Positions 7,651 to 17,258 of a stretch of 54,272 bases of DNA are shown here, piece after piece (positions within the stretch are counted from its first letter, which is position 1; every line of letters starts with the position of its first letter). This DNA comes from Candidatus Omnitrophota bacterium (lineage in GTDB: Bacteria > Omnitrophota > Gorgyraeia > Gygaellales > Profunditerraquicolaceae), in NCBI GenBank assembly GCA_028712175.1, contig JAQTQQ010000007.1, forward strand, positions 1 to 54,272, written 5' to 3'. The notes under the pieces are model-generated. The model saw only the letters and a list, made by a program, of their open reading frames with translations, did no database searches and was not told where the DNA came from. A program made the translations under genes and the position numbers.

Positions 7651-7779
7651 TTACTTTTTTTGTTTATCTAAAACTTCTTTAATAGTATTATTCAGTCGGC
7701 GTAAATTATACGAAATATCAATGACAAAGAAAAGCATAAAACTAGACATTATCGCGGTTAAAACAAACATTAAAGACAT
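7651..7779 (-). CDS. 42-residue single-span membrane protein
   Basis: A short ORF below usual calling thresholds. The ATG at 7779 follows a textbook ribosome site (AGGAGGTGGG, 7790-7781) and a promoter at 7811-7839. The product begins MSLMFVLTAIMSSFMLFFVI, one hydrophobic span of about 20 residues, and continues with a basic, probably cytoplasmic helix (DISYNLRRLNNTIKEVLDKQ, then KK). It resembles the many one-span small proteins of bacteria; no family is recognised. The combination of own promoter, strong ribosome site and coherent membrane topology makes it a likely real gene. Confidence 0.7.
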   Translation of the reverse strand: MSLMFVLTAIMSSFMLFFVIDISYNLRRLNNTIKEVLDKQKK

Positions 7780-7810
7780 ACCCACCTCCTTTGGTTATGG
7801 TTATTTATAT

Positions 7811-7839
7811 ATATTAACATAAAATATGAACGTATGCAA
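7811..7839 (-). promoter_or_regulatory. Promoter of the small membrane protein
   Basis: TTGCAT (7839-7834), 17 bases, TAATAT (7816-7811). The predicted start near 7804 leaves a 25-base leader containing the strong ribosome site. The promoter starts just past the stop codon of the epimerase gene. Confidence 0.5.
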
Positions 7840-7841
7840 AA

Positions 7842-8903
7842 TTAAAGCACTAAATCCTTTTGCACATGATAAATTTGCTTGATCGTTTCTTCTATGCCGT
7901 ATTTATAATCCCACATGGGATAGTGGGATTTGAATTTTGAAACATCGCTTACCCACCAAATATGATCACCGATACGGGCAAGGTCAATATATTCATAGTT
8001 AAATTTTTCCCCGGCTAATTCTTCGCACATCTGGATTGCCTCAAGCACAGAAACATTAGCGAACCTGCCTCCGCCTAAATTATATACTTCTCCGCAGCGA
8101 GGATTCTGGAAATACTGATAAAAAGCATTGACCATATCAAAAGAATGGATATTATCCCTGACCTGTTTGCCCTTATATCCGTAAATCTTATATTTACGCT
8201 TAGTTACTGCGCATTTAACCAAATATGACAAAAAACCATGCAGCTCTGCACCAGAATGCGCAGGGCCTGTTAAACACCCGCAGCGGAAAACACCCGTGCG
8301 CAGATGGAAATACTTCCCATACTCCTGCACCATAATATCCGCGGCAACCTTAGAGGCGCCAAAAACAGAATGAAGGCAATTATCAATGCTCATGGACTCA
8401 TCGATGCCTTTAAAATACTTGTGGCCCTCTTCAATCTCAAAACGTTTTTCTTTTTCCACCAAAGGAAGCCAATTTGGAGTATCGCCGTAAACCTTATTGG
8501 TCGAAGTAAAGACAAACACGGCCCGGGGGCAAAACTGGCGCAAGCCCTCAAGCAAAACCAGCGTGCCTGCGGCATTAACCCCAAAATCAACAATAGGATC
8601 CTTAGCTGCCCAATCATGAGAAGGCTGGGCAGCGGTATGCACAATTAAAACAATACCACTATTATACCTTTCAAATATAAAATTTATTTTACGCTGATTG
8701 CGGATATCGACGGAATAATGACGGAAGTTTTTATGAAGTTTTCTAAGGCGGTTCCTATTCCAGACAGTTGAGCCGTCCGCTCCAAAGAAACTTTTACGCA
8801 TATTGTTGTCAATTCCTACAACATCGAACCCTTTTTGCGCAAAGAAACTGACAGTTTCTGAACCGATTAGCCCGGAAGAACCGGTGACAATAACAACAGC
8901 CAT
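7842..8903 (-). CDS. NAD-dependent nucleotide-sugar epimerase, CDP-paratose 2-epimerase-like
   Basis: 353-residue extended SDR. The N-terminal Rossmann motif TGSSGLIGS binds NAD. The [13 protein letters not shown] segment and the later FRCGCLTGP loop match the CDP-paratose/tyvelose 2-epimerase (RfbE) branch. The usual active-site YxxxK reads F-G-A-S-K here ([12 protein letters not shown]), so the catalytic Tyr position is Phe. I recall close relatives in other phyla with the same Phe, so this may be a subfamily trait and not damage. It follows rfbB with a 33-base gap, placing it in a nucleotide-sugar pathway for surface polysaccharide. Exact substrate unknown. Confidence 0.8.
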   Translation of the reverse strand: MAVVIVTGSSGLIGSETVSFFAQKGFDVVGIDNNMRKSFFGADGSTVWNRNRLRKLHKNFRHYSVDIRNQRKINFIFERYNSGIVLIVHTAAQPSHDWAAKDPIVDFGVNAAGTLVLLEGLRQFCPRAVFVFTSTNKVYGDTPNWLPLVEKEKRFEIEEGHKYFKGIDESMSIDNCLHSVFGASKVAADIMVQEYGKYFHLRTGVFRCGCLTGPAHSGAELHGFLSYLVKCAVTKRKYKIYGYKGKQVRDNIHSFDMVNAFYQYFQNPRCGEVYNLGGGRFANVSVLEAIQMCEELAGEKFNYEYIDLARIGDHIWWVSDVSKFKSHYPMWDYKYGIEETIKQIYHVQKDLVL

Positions 8904-8936
8904 ATCCCTCCCTCTTGGTTAGGGGGCCAGCGCCAC

Positions 8937-9929
8937 TTATTTATTATAAAACTTATTGATATCTTTAAGCTTGCTCTTAAGCCATCGTTGATGTTTAAAA
9001 GACCATTCGACGGTAAATTTAAGGCCTTGCGCGAGCAAAACACCAGGTTTCCAGCCAAGTTCATGGCAGAGTTTCTTAGAATTAAGGCTGTACCTTATAT
9101 CATGGCCAAGGCGGTCTTTTACAAATTCAAATCTATCTCCGTTAGCTCCTAAAGCTTCTAATAGCAGCCTGACTGTATCTATATTTTTACTCTCCTGAGC
9201 GCTTCCTAAATTATAAACCTCTCCAATTTTTCCCTTGCTCATAATCTTCGAAATACCCGCCACGCAGTCATCAACATAAAGCCATTCACGCACGTTTAGG
9301 CCCTTTCCATAAACCGGAATCTTTGCGCCATCTAACACTCTAAGAATGGCCAACGGAATTAACTTTTCAGGGTACTGCCAAGGCCCATAGTTATTGGAAG
9401 GCCGCACAATAATAGCCGGAAAATTATATGTCCTCACATATACCTGCACTAAAAAATCTGCAGCTGCTTTAGAGGCAGCATAAGGGCTATTCGGTTTAAC
9501 CGGAGAATTCTCGTTAAATTTTCCTCGGGCAATCTCTCCATAAACTTCATCGGTGCTTATGAAAATAAATCTATTTATATTGTGTTTACGCCCGGCATCC
9601 ATAAGAATTTGCGTGCCCTGAATGTTAGTTTCAATAAACGGGGTCGCATCATTAATACTGCGGTCAACATGGCTTTCGGCGGCAAAATGCACGATAATAT
9701 CCGGTTTTTCCTTTGCAAAAATATCTTCAACCCCGCGCTTATTGCAGATATCTGTTTTATAAAGTTTAAACCTGCCTTTTACTTCATGCAGGCGCCTTAA
9801 GTCTCCGGCATAGGTGAGCTTATCCAAAATAACGGGTAAAACCCCCTGTTTAATTAAAAACCGGACAAAGGCGCTCCCGATAAATCCGGCTCCTCCGGTA
9901 ACTAGGATTTTAGGTATTCTTTTACGCAT
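8937..9929 (-). CDS. rfbB: dTDP-glucose 4,6-dehydratase
   Basis: 330 residues. TGGAGFIGS NAD-binding motif, the HFAAESHVDRSI hallmark of RmlB, STDEVYGE with the active-site Asp-Glu pair, and YAASK (YxxxK). Near-normal length (about 340). Converts dTDP-glucose to dTDP-4-keto-6-deoxyglucose, the second step toward dTDP-rhamnose and related sugars. The start lies 28 bases inside the end of the upstream reductase gene, so the two are translationally linked. The basic C-terminus (KSKLKDINKFYNK) is slightly longer than usual. Confidence 0.92.
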   Translation of the reverse strand: MRKRIPKILVTGGAGFIGSAFVRFLIKQGVLPVILDKLTYAGDLRRLHEVKGRFKLYKTDICNKRGVEDIFAKEKPDIIVHFAAESHVDRSINDATPFIETNIQGTQILMDAGRKHNINRFIFISTDEVYGEIARGKFNENSPVKPNSPYAASKAAADFLVQVYVRTYNFPAIIVRPSNNYGPWQYPEKLIPLAILRVLDGAKIPVYGKGLNVREWLYVDDCVAGISKIMSKGKIGEVYNLGSAQESKNIDTVRLLLEALGANGDRFEFVKDRLGHDIRYSLNSKKLCHELGWKPGVLLAQGLKFTVEWSFKHQRWLKSKLKDINKFYNK

Positions 9930-10723
9930 TCTTCAAGTACCGAGTTAATATTCCGGACCTTAAAACCGCTTCTTTCAAGCTTACGCACGGAAAGAAGTAA
10001 ATTGGTCCGCACCAATCCAAGATTGCGGTAATCGACAATAGTATATTTAAATTCCGGAATATATTTCTGGTAAATTTTCATAAGCAGCGGATAACGCAGG
10101 CCTCCTTTATTTACCACATTATAAATCCCCCGGGCATCAATCTTTATCAAATGCTTAATTGCTTGAATAAAATCGGGGATATAGGTCACGGAATTGGGGA
10201 TATCGATAATTTTTTTGTATTTTATAAGCTTATCCAATACGTTTTTAGGGTGCTTAGCATTAAGCAAGGGAATCCTGGTCCTTACGATGAGAATATTATA
10301 CTTCTTCGCCAGCGGCTGGAGAACCCTCTCCGAATAAATTTTACTTCGGCTATAAAATAATTTAAAGAAGTAATCCTCGCTGTCTTCATTTATCGGCCTA
10401 TCTTTCTTATAATCAAAGTTAAAAATACATCCGCTGCTTATATGCACCAGTTTTATATTGTTTCGTAAGGCCGCTTCTGCCAGCATGACCGGAATAAAAC
10501 TATTGGCTAAGAGCGTACTATCTTTGTCAAACTCACAATCATCTACATTACGCCTGCCGATTGAACCGATACAATTAATAATTATTTTAGGCTTATACCT
10601 TTTAACAAGCCTATCAGCGTCGTTAAAACGATTTATAATCGAGCCGCTAATATTGCAATTAAACTCTTTTTGCAGCCTGCGGCCGATAAAACCTTTCCCT
10701 AAAATCAGAATATTTTTATTCAT
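9902..10723 (-). CDS. rfbD: dTDP-4-dehydrorhamnose reductase-like protein
   Basis: 273-residue SDR of the RmlD type: LGKGFIGRRL N-terminal nucleotide motif, NCIGSIGRRNVDDCE where the family has the N-C-x-A-x-T-x-V-D segment, HISSGCIFNFD near STDYVFDG, and YSRSK as the catalytic YxxxK. Similarity to RmlD is clear in layout but several signature positions differ, so another 4-keto-hexose reductase is possible. It overlaps rfbA by 8 bases and rfbB by 28 bases. Together the three make a reduced dTDP-6-deoxyhexose. No rfbC 3,5-epimerase gene is in the window. Confidence 0.75.
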   Translation of the reverse strand: MNKNILILGKGFIGRRLQKEFNCNISGSIINRFNDADRLVKRYKPKIIINCIGSIGRRNVDDCEFDKDSTLLANSFIPVMLAEAALRNNIKLVHISSGCIFNFDYKKDRPINEDSEDYFFKLFYSRSKIYSERVLQPLAKKYNILIVRTRIPLLNAKHPKNVLDKLIKYKKIIDIPNSVTYIPDFIQAIKHLIKIDARGIYNVVNKGGLRYPLLMKIYQKYIPEFKYTIVDYRNLGLVRTNLLLSVRKLERSGFKVRNINSVLEECVKEYLKS

Positions 10724-11582
10724 TTTTCAGCAAATCTTTTAAGTATTGGCCATAACCCGTAGGTATGGCGCGGGCTAACTTTAACAATTGAATTTTATCA
10801 ATATAGCCCATGCGATAAGCCACCTCTTCAACGCAGCCGATTTTTAACCCTTGCCGGTCCTCAATTGTTTTAATAAAAATTGAGGCGTCGATTAATGACT
10901 CATAGGTTCCGGTATCAAGCCAGGCATGCCCTCGCCCAAGAAGCTGAATTTTAAGCTGTTTCTTCTTTATATATTCATTATTAACAGCGGTAATCTCCAG
11001 TTCTCCTCTTTTCGAAAGCTTAATTTTCTTTGCAATCTCAACTACCTTATTGTCGTAGAAATACAGCCCTGAAACTACCCAATTAGATTTTGGTTCTTTT
11101 GGTTTCTCTGTAATCGAAATAACTTTACATCTTTTATCAAATTCAAGCACGCCATATCGGACAGGGTCTTTTATATAGTAACCGAAAATAATTGCCCCAT
11201 TCTTTAGCTTAGCGGACTCCTTAAGAAGATGCCCCAGATTATAGCCATAAAAGATATTATCCCCCAAGATAAGGCTTACACTGTCTTTAGCGATAAAATC
11301 TTCGGCAATAATAAAACTTTGTGCTATCCCTTTTGGTTCAGGCTGGACTGCGTAAGAAAGCTTAATTCCTAAGCTGCATCCATCACCAAGTAAATCCTTA
11401 AATCTCGGGGTGTCTTGCGGCGTTGAAATCACTAATATATCTTTAATTCCGGCGAGCATCAAAACCGACAATGGATAATAAATCATTGGCTTATCGTAAA
11501 CAGGCAGCATCTGCTTACAGACACCTTTAGTTATTGGATAAAGACGGGTAGCTTTACCTCCGGCAAGGACAATCCCCTTCAC
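10716..11582 (-). CDS. rfbA: Glucose-1-phosphate thymidylyltransferase
   Basis: 288 residues, the normal RmlA length. It begins MKGIVLAGGKATRLYPIT, the nucleotidyltransferase signature (family GGSGTRL, here GGKATRL). LILGDNIFYGY and GRGHAWLDTGTYESL are both diagnostic for RmlA. It makes dTDP-glucose from glucose-1-phosphate and dTTP, the first step of the sugar pathway here. Its start overlaps the SemiSWEET stop by four bases (ATGA), so it is co-translated in the same operon. A phosphohexomutase that could supply glucose-1-phosphate lies in the same run at 15221-16609. Confidence 0.95.
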   Translation of the reverse strand: MKGIVLAGGKATRLYPITKGVCKQMLPVYDKPMIYYPLSVLMLAGIKDILVISTPQDTPRFKDLLGDGCSLGIKLSYAVQPEPKGIAQSFIIAEDFIAKDSVSLILGDNIFYGYNLGHLLKESAKLKNGAIIFGYYIKDPVRYGVLEFDKRCKVISITEKPKEPKSNWVVSGLYFYDNKVVEIAKKIKLSKRGELEITAVNNEYIKKKQLKIQLLGRGHAWLDTGTYESLIDASIFIKTIEDRQGLKIGCVEEVAYRMGYIDKIQLLKLARAIPTGYGQYLKDLLKNE

Positions 11583-11860
11583 TTGGCCCCCTTTTCCTGC
11601 TTTTGCGGCAAGCTGTAATTAAAATATAAATATATAAGTATGATCAAGGTAATTAAAGATATTGAATTTGCGCAGATAATTATAGGGTCCCTGCGATAAA
11701 AACCATAGATTATCCATAAAGTTACCCCTAAAGAAAGCTGATAAACGGTAACAAGGCTCACATCTTTTACGGATTTAGTTCTTAAGGCCCTGGCTATTTG
11801 AGGAATAAATGAAAGCGAGGTAAGTATTGCTGCTATTGCGCCGATAAATGTCCAAACCAT
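11579..11860 (-). CDS. SemiSWEET family sugar transporter
   Basis: 93 residues with three hydrophobic spans and the PQ-loop motif (LTSLSFIPQIARALRTKS) typical of bacterial SemiSWEETs, which work as dimers for passive sugar transport across the inner membrane. LWIIYGFYRRDPIIICAN matches the third-helix region of the family. It sits between tyrS (20-base gap) and rfbA (4-base overlap), inside a nucleotide-sugar operon; a link to sugar supply or export of sugar-like compounds is inference. Confidence 0.85.
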   Translation of the reverse strand: MVWTFIGAIAAILTSLSFIPQIARALRTKSVKDVSLVTVYQLSLGVTLWIIYGFYRRDPIIICANSISLITLIILIYLYFNYSLPQKQEKGAK

Positions 11861-11880
11861 AATTAATGATACTTCTATTT

Positions 11881-13053
11881 TTATTGCTTAAATTTTATTC
11901 TAAGAAAACGGCGTGAACCAACCTTTAAAATACCTTCGGATTTCGGCATAAAAGTTTCATTTTCAATTTTCTTGTTATCAAAACTAACAGCCCCTTCTCT
12001 AATCAGCCGGCGCACTTCATTTCCGCTTGAAACAAGTTTATTTTCAATAAGTATTGTTTTTATCGTTAATGTTCCGTTGGTTTGAACCACCGGCAATCCG
12101 GATGGAATTTCTTTCTGAGAAAATACGCGGTTAAATTCCTTAGCTTCATATTCGGCGGCTTGTTTAGAATGATACTGTGCAATAACGATCTTTGCCAAAT
12201 TGACCTTAGCATCTTTAGGGTGCATTGATTTAACCTGCCCCGGGCATTCATCAGTTAAATATTCATAATATTTAAGCATCAGCTCATCGGAAATTGACAT
12301 AATCTTACCAAACATATCTTTGGCCGGCTCATTAATACCGATATAGTTGCCGTAGCTTTTACTCATCTTTAGAACACCGTCGGTGCCTTCCAGTAACGGC
12401 ATAGTTAAAACAACCTGCTGCGGCTGGCCAAAGTCTTTTTGGAATTGCCGGCCTACAAGCAAATTAAATATCTGGTCGGTACCGCCGATCTCCAGATCAG
12501 CCTCGAGCATAACCGAATCATATCCCTGCATAAGCGGATAAACAAACTCTAAGATAGAGATATTAGCACCACTGGTATAACGCTTTTTGAAATCATCCCG
12601 GGTAAGCATCTGGGAAACTGAAGCATGAGTAGTAAGTTCAAGTATCTGGACACCGGACATCTTCTCAAACCATTTACTGTTAAAAACAATTTTTAGCTTG
12701 CGCATATCAAGAATTTTTGCCACTTGGGATTTATAAGTTTGGGCATTTTTTACTACTTCCTGTTTAGTAAGCTGCTTTCTAATTTCAGAGCGGCCGCTAG
12801 GATCCCCGATTTGGCCGGTAAAATCTCCAATAAGAAAGTAAACTTCATGGCCTAAATCCTGAAATTGACGCAGTTTACGCAAAAGAACAGTGTGGCCTAA
12901 ATGCAGGTCAGGGGCCGTTGGGTCAAAACCTGCTTTAATTTTTAAGGGGCGCCCGGATTTAATGCTCATCTGGAGTTTTTTAGATAACTCCTCCTCAGAG
13001 ATTAAATCTATAGCGCCCCTTTTAATTATCGCTAATTGCTTGTCTAACTCCAT
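11881..13053 (-). CDS. tyrS: Tyrosyl-tRNA synthetase
   Basis: 390 residues. Class I signatures HLGHT (HIGH) and KMSKS (in [12 protein letters not shown]) are both present. [13 protein letters not shown] is the tyrosine-site segment, and a C-terminal S4-like RNA-binding domain ([23 protein letters not shown]) ends the protein. It charges tRNA-Tyr in the cytoplasm. Its ATG shares one base with the rpsA stop (TAATG), so it is probably translated by reinitiation. No T-box leader is visible, consistent with being internal to the operon. Confidence 0.95.
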   Translation of the reverse strand: MELDKQLAIIKRGAIDLISEEELSKKLQMSIKSGRPLKIKAGFDPTAPDLHLGHTVLLRKLRQFQDLGHEVYFLIGDFTGQIGDPSGRSEIRKQLTKQEVVKNAQTYKSQVAKILDMRKLKIVFNSKWFEKMSGVQILELTTHASVSQMLTRDDFKKRYTSGANISILEFVYPLMQGYDSVMLEADLEIGGTDQIFNLLVGRQFQKDFGQPQQVVLTMPLLEGTDGVLKMSKSYGNYIGINEPAKDMFGKIMSISDELMLKYYEYLTDECPGQVKSMHPKDAKVNLAKIVIAQYHSKQAAEYEAKEFNRVFSQKEIPSGLPVVQTNGTLTIKTILIENKLVSSGNEVRRLIREGAVSFDNKKIENETFMPKSEGILKVGSRRFLRIKFKQ

Positions 13054-14594
13054 TATAATCTGGCGGTTAATCCTATCTTAGCCTGCTCAACATCTACCTT
13101 AATTATCTTCACGTTTATTTTATCTCCCGGCTTTAAATTAGCAACTGTTTCTTTGTTAATTTCGCTGGAGTAAATCAAACCCTCAAGCTCCTCTTCAATT
13201 TTGGCAAATACCCCGAATTCAGTCAGGCTTGAGACCTCGACTTCTATCTGAGTGTCAAGAGGGTATTTCTCTGCGATATCCGGCCATGGATTTGCCTGCA
13301 GCTGCTTTAACCCTAAAGCAATCCTGCGGTTAGCCGAATCAACGGAAAGTACAGAAACATCAACTTTTTGCCCTTTTTTCAAAACATCCTGCGGGTGGCC
13401 GATTCTCTTAGTCCAGGAAATATCAGAAACATGGATCATCCCTTCAAGATTAGAATCCAGCTCCACAAACGCCCCGTATTCAGTAAATCCGCGGACCTTG
13501 CCGGATACGGTTGAGCCAACCGGGTACTTTGATTCTGCTTCCAGCCACGGATTCTGCTCTAGCTGTTTAAGGCTGAGAGATATTCTGCGCGAATCTTTTT
13601 CCACGCTTAATATCTGTGTTTCCACCATATCTCCGACAGCAAACATCTCGCCGGGATTATTAACCCGCTTAGTCCAGGAAATTTCAGAAACATGAATCAG
13701 GCCTTCAATGCCTTTTTCCAATTCTACAAAAACTCCGTAAGGAAGGATATTTACAACTTTGCCCTTCACCTTTGCCCCTACGCTGAATTTTCCTTCGATA
13801 TCTTTCCATGGATCAGAGAGCCTCTGCTTTAGGCCTAAAGAAACTTTACCTGAAGCCTGATCGAGATTTAAAACCATTACTTCTATCTTGTCTCCGATAG
13901 CGACAATCTCCGAGGGATGGCTGATCTTTGACCATGACATATCGGTAATATGCAAAAGCCCGTCAACCCCGCCTAAGTCGATAAAAGCCCCAAAATCGGT
14001 AATCGCTTTAACTAAACCCGGATAGATATTTCCGATTTTTAACTCCCCCCAAATCTTACTTTTAGCCACATCCCTGTCTGCCTGAACTGCTTCACGGCGG
14101 CTGACAATAATACTGCGGCGCAAATTGTTTACTTTGACGATCTTAAACTTAAATACCTTGTATAAAATATCCTTGTCCGGGATATTGCGAAAAGAAGAGA
14201 GGGAACTGGGCAAGAAACCTTCGATTCCCATAATATCGACAAGGAACCCTCCTTTTACTTTCTTGACCGGCCTGCCTTCAACTAAAGTACCCTCATTGGA
14301 TAATTTGACTATTTTATCCCAACCCTGCATACGCATTGCTTTTTCGCGCGATAAGGTCATAACCCCTGCGTCATTTTCCATGGTTTCCAGCAAAAATTCC
14401 ATCTCCCGTCCAATTACAAGATCACCTGGGCTAAACTCGGCAATAGGAACAATACCTTCGGATTTAAAACCAACATCAACTAAAACTTCTTTACTTTTTA
14501 TTCCCACAATCTTGCCGCTGACAACCTGGCCTTCTTTTAAAACTTTAATACTCTGATTATACAATTGCTCTAATTCTGCTCTGGTATCTGACAT
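13053..14594 (-). CDS. rpsA: 30S ribosomal protein S1
   Basis: 513 residues with six S1 repeats starting near residues 19, 100, 186, 272, 359 and 446. Repeats 3-5 are the most conserved, with GAFID/GVFVE/GAFVE and [10 protein letters not shown]-type strands; repeats 1, 2 and 6 are more divergent, as in other S1 proteins. It helps the small subunit bind and unfold mRNA. A ribosome site (AAGAAAGGGAG) precedes the ATG. It lies downstream of plsC, an order seen in several phyla, but cmk, the frequent neighbour, is missing and a phosphohexomutase lies upstream instead. Confidence 0.95.
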   Translation of the reverse strand: MSDTRAELEQLYNQSIKVLKEGQVVSGKIVGIKSKEVLVDVGFKSEGIVPIAEFSPGDLVIGREMEFLLETMENDAGVMTLSREKAMRMQGWDKIVKLSNEGTLVEGRPVKKVKGGFLVDIMGIEGFLPSSLSSFRNIPDKDILYKVFKFKIVKVNNLRRSIIVSRREAVQADRDVAKSKIWGELKIGNIYPGLVKAITDFGAFIDLGGVDGLLHITDMSWSKISHPSEIVAIGDKIEVMVLNLDQASGKVSLGLKQRLSDPWKDIEGKFSVGAKVKGKVVNILPYGVFVELEKGIEGLIHVSEISWTKRVNNPGEMFAVGDMVETQILSVEKDSRRISLSLKQLEQNPWLEAESKYPVGSTVSGKVRGFTEYGAFVELDSNLEGMIHVSDISWTKRIGHPQDVLKKGQKVDVSVLSVDSANRRIALGLKQLQANPWPDIAEKYPLDTQIEVEVSSLTEFGVFAKIEEELEGLIYSSEINKETVANLKPGDKINVKIIKVDVEQAKIGLTARL

Positions 14595-14634
14595 TGTTAA
14601 TAACTCCCTTTCTTAAATTATTATTTTATTATAA

Positions 14635-15231
14635 TTAGTTACCCGATAATTGTTTAATCTCAGCCATTATCATATTCGCAATTTCCTGATAAGGCTTCCC
14701 CCTTTCTATATGAATTTCTTTCCCAAAACGTAAAACTATCTTTCTGCCAAAATTAATTTTTTTACGTGTCCCCTTTGGCATAGCCTCATATGTCCCTGAA
14801 ACAAAGGCCGGAATAACCGGGACATTCGCCTTATCCGCAAGGAATCCTACTCCGGGTTCAGGGTTAATAAATGCTTTATCAACTGTGCGGCGTGTTCCCT
14901 CCGGAAAAATCGCCAGGCCCTCTCCGCTCCGGGCAATGCGCAGCGAATTCTTTAATGCGGAGAAATCCACAGTGTTTCTTCTCACCGGTATCACACCCAC
15001 GGAACTCATCCAAAATGCAAGAAACCGGTTATTAAATAAGGTGTCTCTGGCCATAAAATGCACGCTACGCAGGCAGCCTGACCCCAAAACAATGGGGTCC
15101 AGATAACTTACATGATTACAGGCAAGAATAAAGCCTCCCTGGCTCGGTAAATATTCTCTACCCTCTACTTTAAGCCTGAAAAAGATTTTTAAAAAAGCCA
15201 ACAGTATAAGCCTGCTAAACCTATACGCCAT
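14635..15231 (-). CDS. plsC: 1-acyl-glycerol-3-phosphate acyltransferase
   Basis: 198 residues, the compact PlsC form. Catalytic HxxxxD is NHVSYLD; the second motif FPEGTRR and the third PVIPAFVSG are present. A hydrophobic, basic N-terminus (FSRLILLAFLKIFFRL) would hold it to the inner membrane. It acylates lysophosphatidate to phosphatidate in phospholipid synthesis. The start overlaps the phosphohexomutase end by 11 bases. Confidence 0.93.
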   Translation of the reverse strand: MAYRFSRLILLAFLKIFFRLKVEGREYLPSQGGFILACNHVSYLDPIVLGSGCLRSVHFMARDTLFNNRFLAFWMSSVGVIPVRRNTVDFSALKNSLRIARSGEGLAIFPEGTRRTVDKAFINPEPGVGFLADKANVPVIPAFVSGTYEAMPKGTRKKINFGRKIVLRFGKEIHIERGKPYQEIANMIMAEIKQLSGN

Positions 15232-16609
15232 CCTTTAAAATTATTGCCTTTGCCAAAACAAGCAGCTTCTTTGCCCGAGCGAGGCTTTTAGCTTCGGCAT
15301 AAGTGCGCATAATCGGCTCAGTGCCTGAACCACGAAACATCAGCCAGCTTTGATCTTCACAAATAAGCTTTATTCCGTCGTAATCTTTAATATCTACAAC
15401 CTGTTTGCCTAATAATTGGTTAGGAAGATTTTCTTTCTTTGGCTCAACGCGCTTCTTCAAATGAAAATCCTGGCGCACATAATAATATTTACCAAATTTA
15501 GCTTCGGTTTCATTTAAAATCTTAAGCATATTTTTATTACGGTAAACCATCATTTCAATTAAAAGCAATCCGGCCATAGTCCCATCGCGTTCAGGTATAT
15601 AACCTTTTACCCCCATACCGCCTGCTTCCTCCCCGCCGGCAACGATATCTTCAGTCTCCATAAGATTGGAAATATACTTAAAACCTACGGGGGTTTCATA
15701 AAGTTTTATACCCAAGAATTCAGCAATATTATCCATCATTGTTGAGCCGCAAATTGTTTTAACCAAACCGCCGCTAAAATGCCGATCCTGATTCAGATGT
15801 AGCGCGAGTAAACCTAAAATCTTCTGAGGATGAATGAATACTCCGCCGCAGGCAACGGCGGCAATCCTATCGGCATCACCATCAAGGGCAATACCTAAAT
15901 CAAACTTTTCTTTCCTCACGCGCTCCTTTAATTCCTTTAAGTTCTCTTCAACCGGCTCAGGCCTTCCTCCTGCGAAAGAAGGATTAATTGTATTACGCAT
16001 AAACTCTAATCTTATGTTTGTACCTTTGAGCACTTCTGCAATAAAACTATCCCCCGAACCATACATCGAATCGACAAGGACTCTGAATTTTTTGTTTTTA
16101 ATTTTCTTTAAATCAATATAGTTACGGATAAACTTTATATAATCCTTAATGATATCTACCTTCTTAATTGAATCGGCGCTAGCGTTATCTTTTAAGGGAC
16201 TCTTACCGATAAGGCCTTCAACTTCACGGGTTATCTCCTGGCTCGCCCCGCCGCCGCTTGAATTCTTGATTTTAAAACCATTATATTCTGCCGGATTATG
16301 GGATGCAGTAATCATAATCCCTAAATCAAGCTTAAGCGATTTCACCGCAAAGCTTAAAGCAGGAGTAGGCGTAGGCCGGTCCGAGAGATACGCCTCTATG
16401 CCGTTACTCTTTAAAACCACAGAGGCAGCTTCCGCAAAGTTAGCAGACATAAAACGCGTATCATAACCCACTGCTACTCTTTTCCCGCTGCCCAAATAAT
16501 CAGCCACCGCTTGGCTTAAAATCTTAACGTTTTCAAAAGTATAAGTATCTGCAATAATCGCACGCCATCCGTCAGTTCCGAATTTAATCTGAGAAGCCGT
16601 ATTACTCAT
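15221..16609 (-). CDS. Phosphohexomutase (phosphoglucomutase/phosphomannomutase family)
   Basis: 462 residues, four-domain alpha-D-phosphohexomutase. The catalytic serine is in TASHNPAEYNGFKIKN, the magnesium site in DGDADR, the sugar-binding loop reads GGEEAGGMG, and the phosphate site is RGSGTEPIMRTYAEA. The GEEAGG loop fits the PGM branch better than GlmM (usually GGEQSGH). It would interconvert glucose-6-P and glucose-1-P (or the mannose forms) and so could feed RfbA in the same operon. It starts one base past the rpe stop codon. Confidence 0.9.
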   Translation of the reverse strand: MSNTASQIKFGTDGWRAIIADTYTFENVKILSQAVADYLGSGKRVAVGYDTRFMSANFAEAASVVLKSNGIEAYLSDRPTPTPALSFAVKSLKLDLGIMITASHNPAEYNGFKIKNSSGGGASQEITREVEGLIGKSPLKDNASADSIKKVDIIKDYIKFIRNYIDLKKIKNKKFRVLVDSMYGSGDSFIAEVLKGTNIRLEFMRNTINPSFAGGRPEPVEENLKELKERVRKEKFDLGIALDGDADRIAAVACGGVFIHPQKILGLLALHLNQDRHFSGGLVKTICGSTMMDNIAEFLGIKLYETPVGFKYISNLMETEDIVAGGEEAGGMGVKGYIPERDGTMAGLLLIEMMVYRNKNMLKILNETEAKFGKYYYVRQDFHLKKRVEPKKENLPNQLLGKQVVDIKDYDGIKLICEDQSWLMFRGSGTEPIMRTYAEAKSLARAKKLLVLAKAIILKDGV

Positions 16610-16610
16610 T

Positions 16611-17258
16611 TTATGTTTCTCCTCTTCTTAAGTTGTTGATTGCACTTTTTGTATTTTTTGCCCCAAATATATACGAGCCGGCAACTAAAACATTGGCGCC
16701 GGCATCTTTTACGATTTTCGCAGTAATATCATTAATCCCGCCGTCAACAAAAATATCCTTATTAAACAATAAACGCAGCTGCCTTATCTTATCTATTGCT
16801 TGCGGCATAAAAGCTTGACCGCCAAAACCGGGATTGACAGACATAATCAGGACAAAATCCACTATTCCTAAGGTTTTTTTGATACTAACCAAAGGGGTTG
16901 CCGGATTTAAAGATATCCCCAATTTTATACCTTTACTTTTTAATTTTCTGGCGATAGCCACCAATTCTTTAAAAGTAACGGTTTCAATATGCACCGTAAT
17001 CATATCGCTTCCGGCTTTAACAAAAGCATCCACGTATTTAGCGGGATTTTCAATCATTAAATGCACATCCAGGTCTAATTTTGTCGCCTTGCGCATATAT
17101 TTTACAACTACGGGCCCGATGGTTATATTAGGGACAAAATGCCCGTCCATCACATCAACGTGAATTAAATCTGCCCCCGCATTCTCAACCTTCTTAAGTT
17201 CAGAACCGAGCTTGCTAAAATCTGCCGATAATATTGACGGGGCAATCCTTATGTTCAT
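16611..17258 (-). CDS. rpe: Ribulose-phosphate 3-epimerase
   Basis: 215-residue TIM barrel of standard length. N-terminal APSILSADFSKLG, metal-site HVDVMDGHFVPNITIGP, DVHLMIENP, MSVNPGFGGQAFMP and VDGGI are all family signatures with the catalytic Asp residues in place. Interconverts ribulose-5-P and xylulose-5-P in the pentose phosphate pathway. It overlaps nadD by four bases (ATGA). Confidence 0.95.
   Translation of the reverse strand: MNIRIAPSILSADFSKLGSELKKVENAGADLIHVDVMDGHFVPNITIGPVVVKYMRKATKLDLDVHLMIENPAKYVDAFVKAGSDMITVHIETVTFKELVAIARKLKSKGIKLGISLNPATPLVSIKKTLGIVDFVLIMSVNPGFGGQAFMPQAIDKIRQLRLLFNKDIFVDGGINDITAKIVKDAGANVLVAGSYIFGAKNTKSAINNLRRGET

Noticed and set aside
13252-13695. Plus-strand ORF of 147 codons
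   Set aside because: Antisense to repeats 3-6 of S1; the repeat structure of rpsA keeps the opposite frame open.
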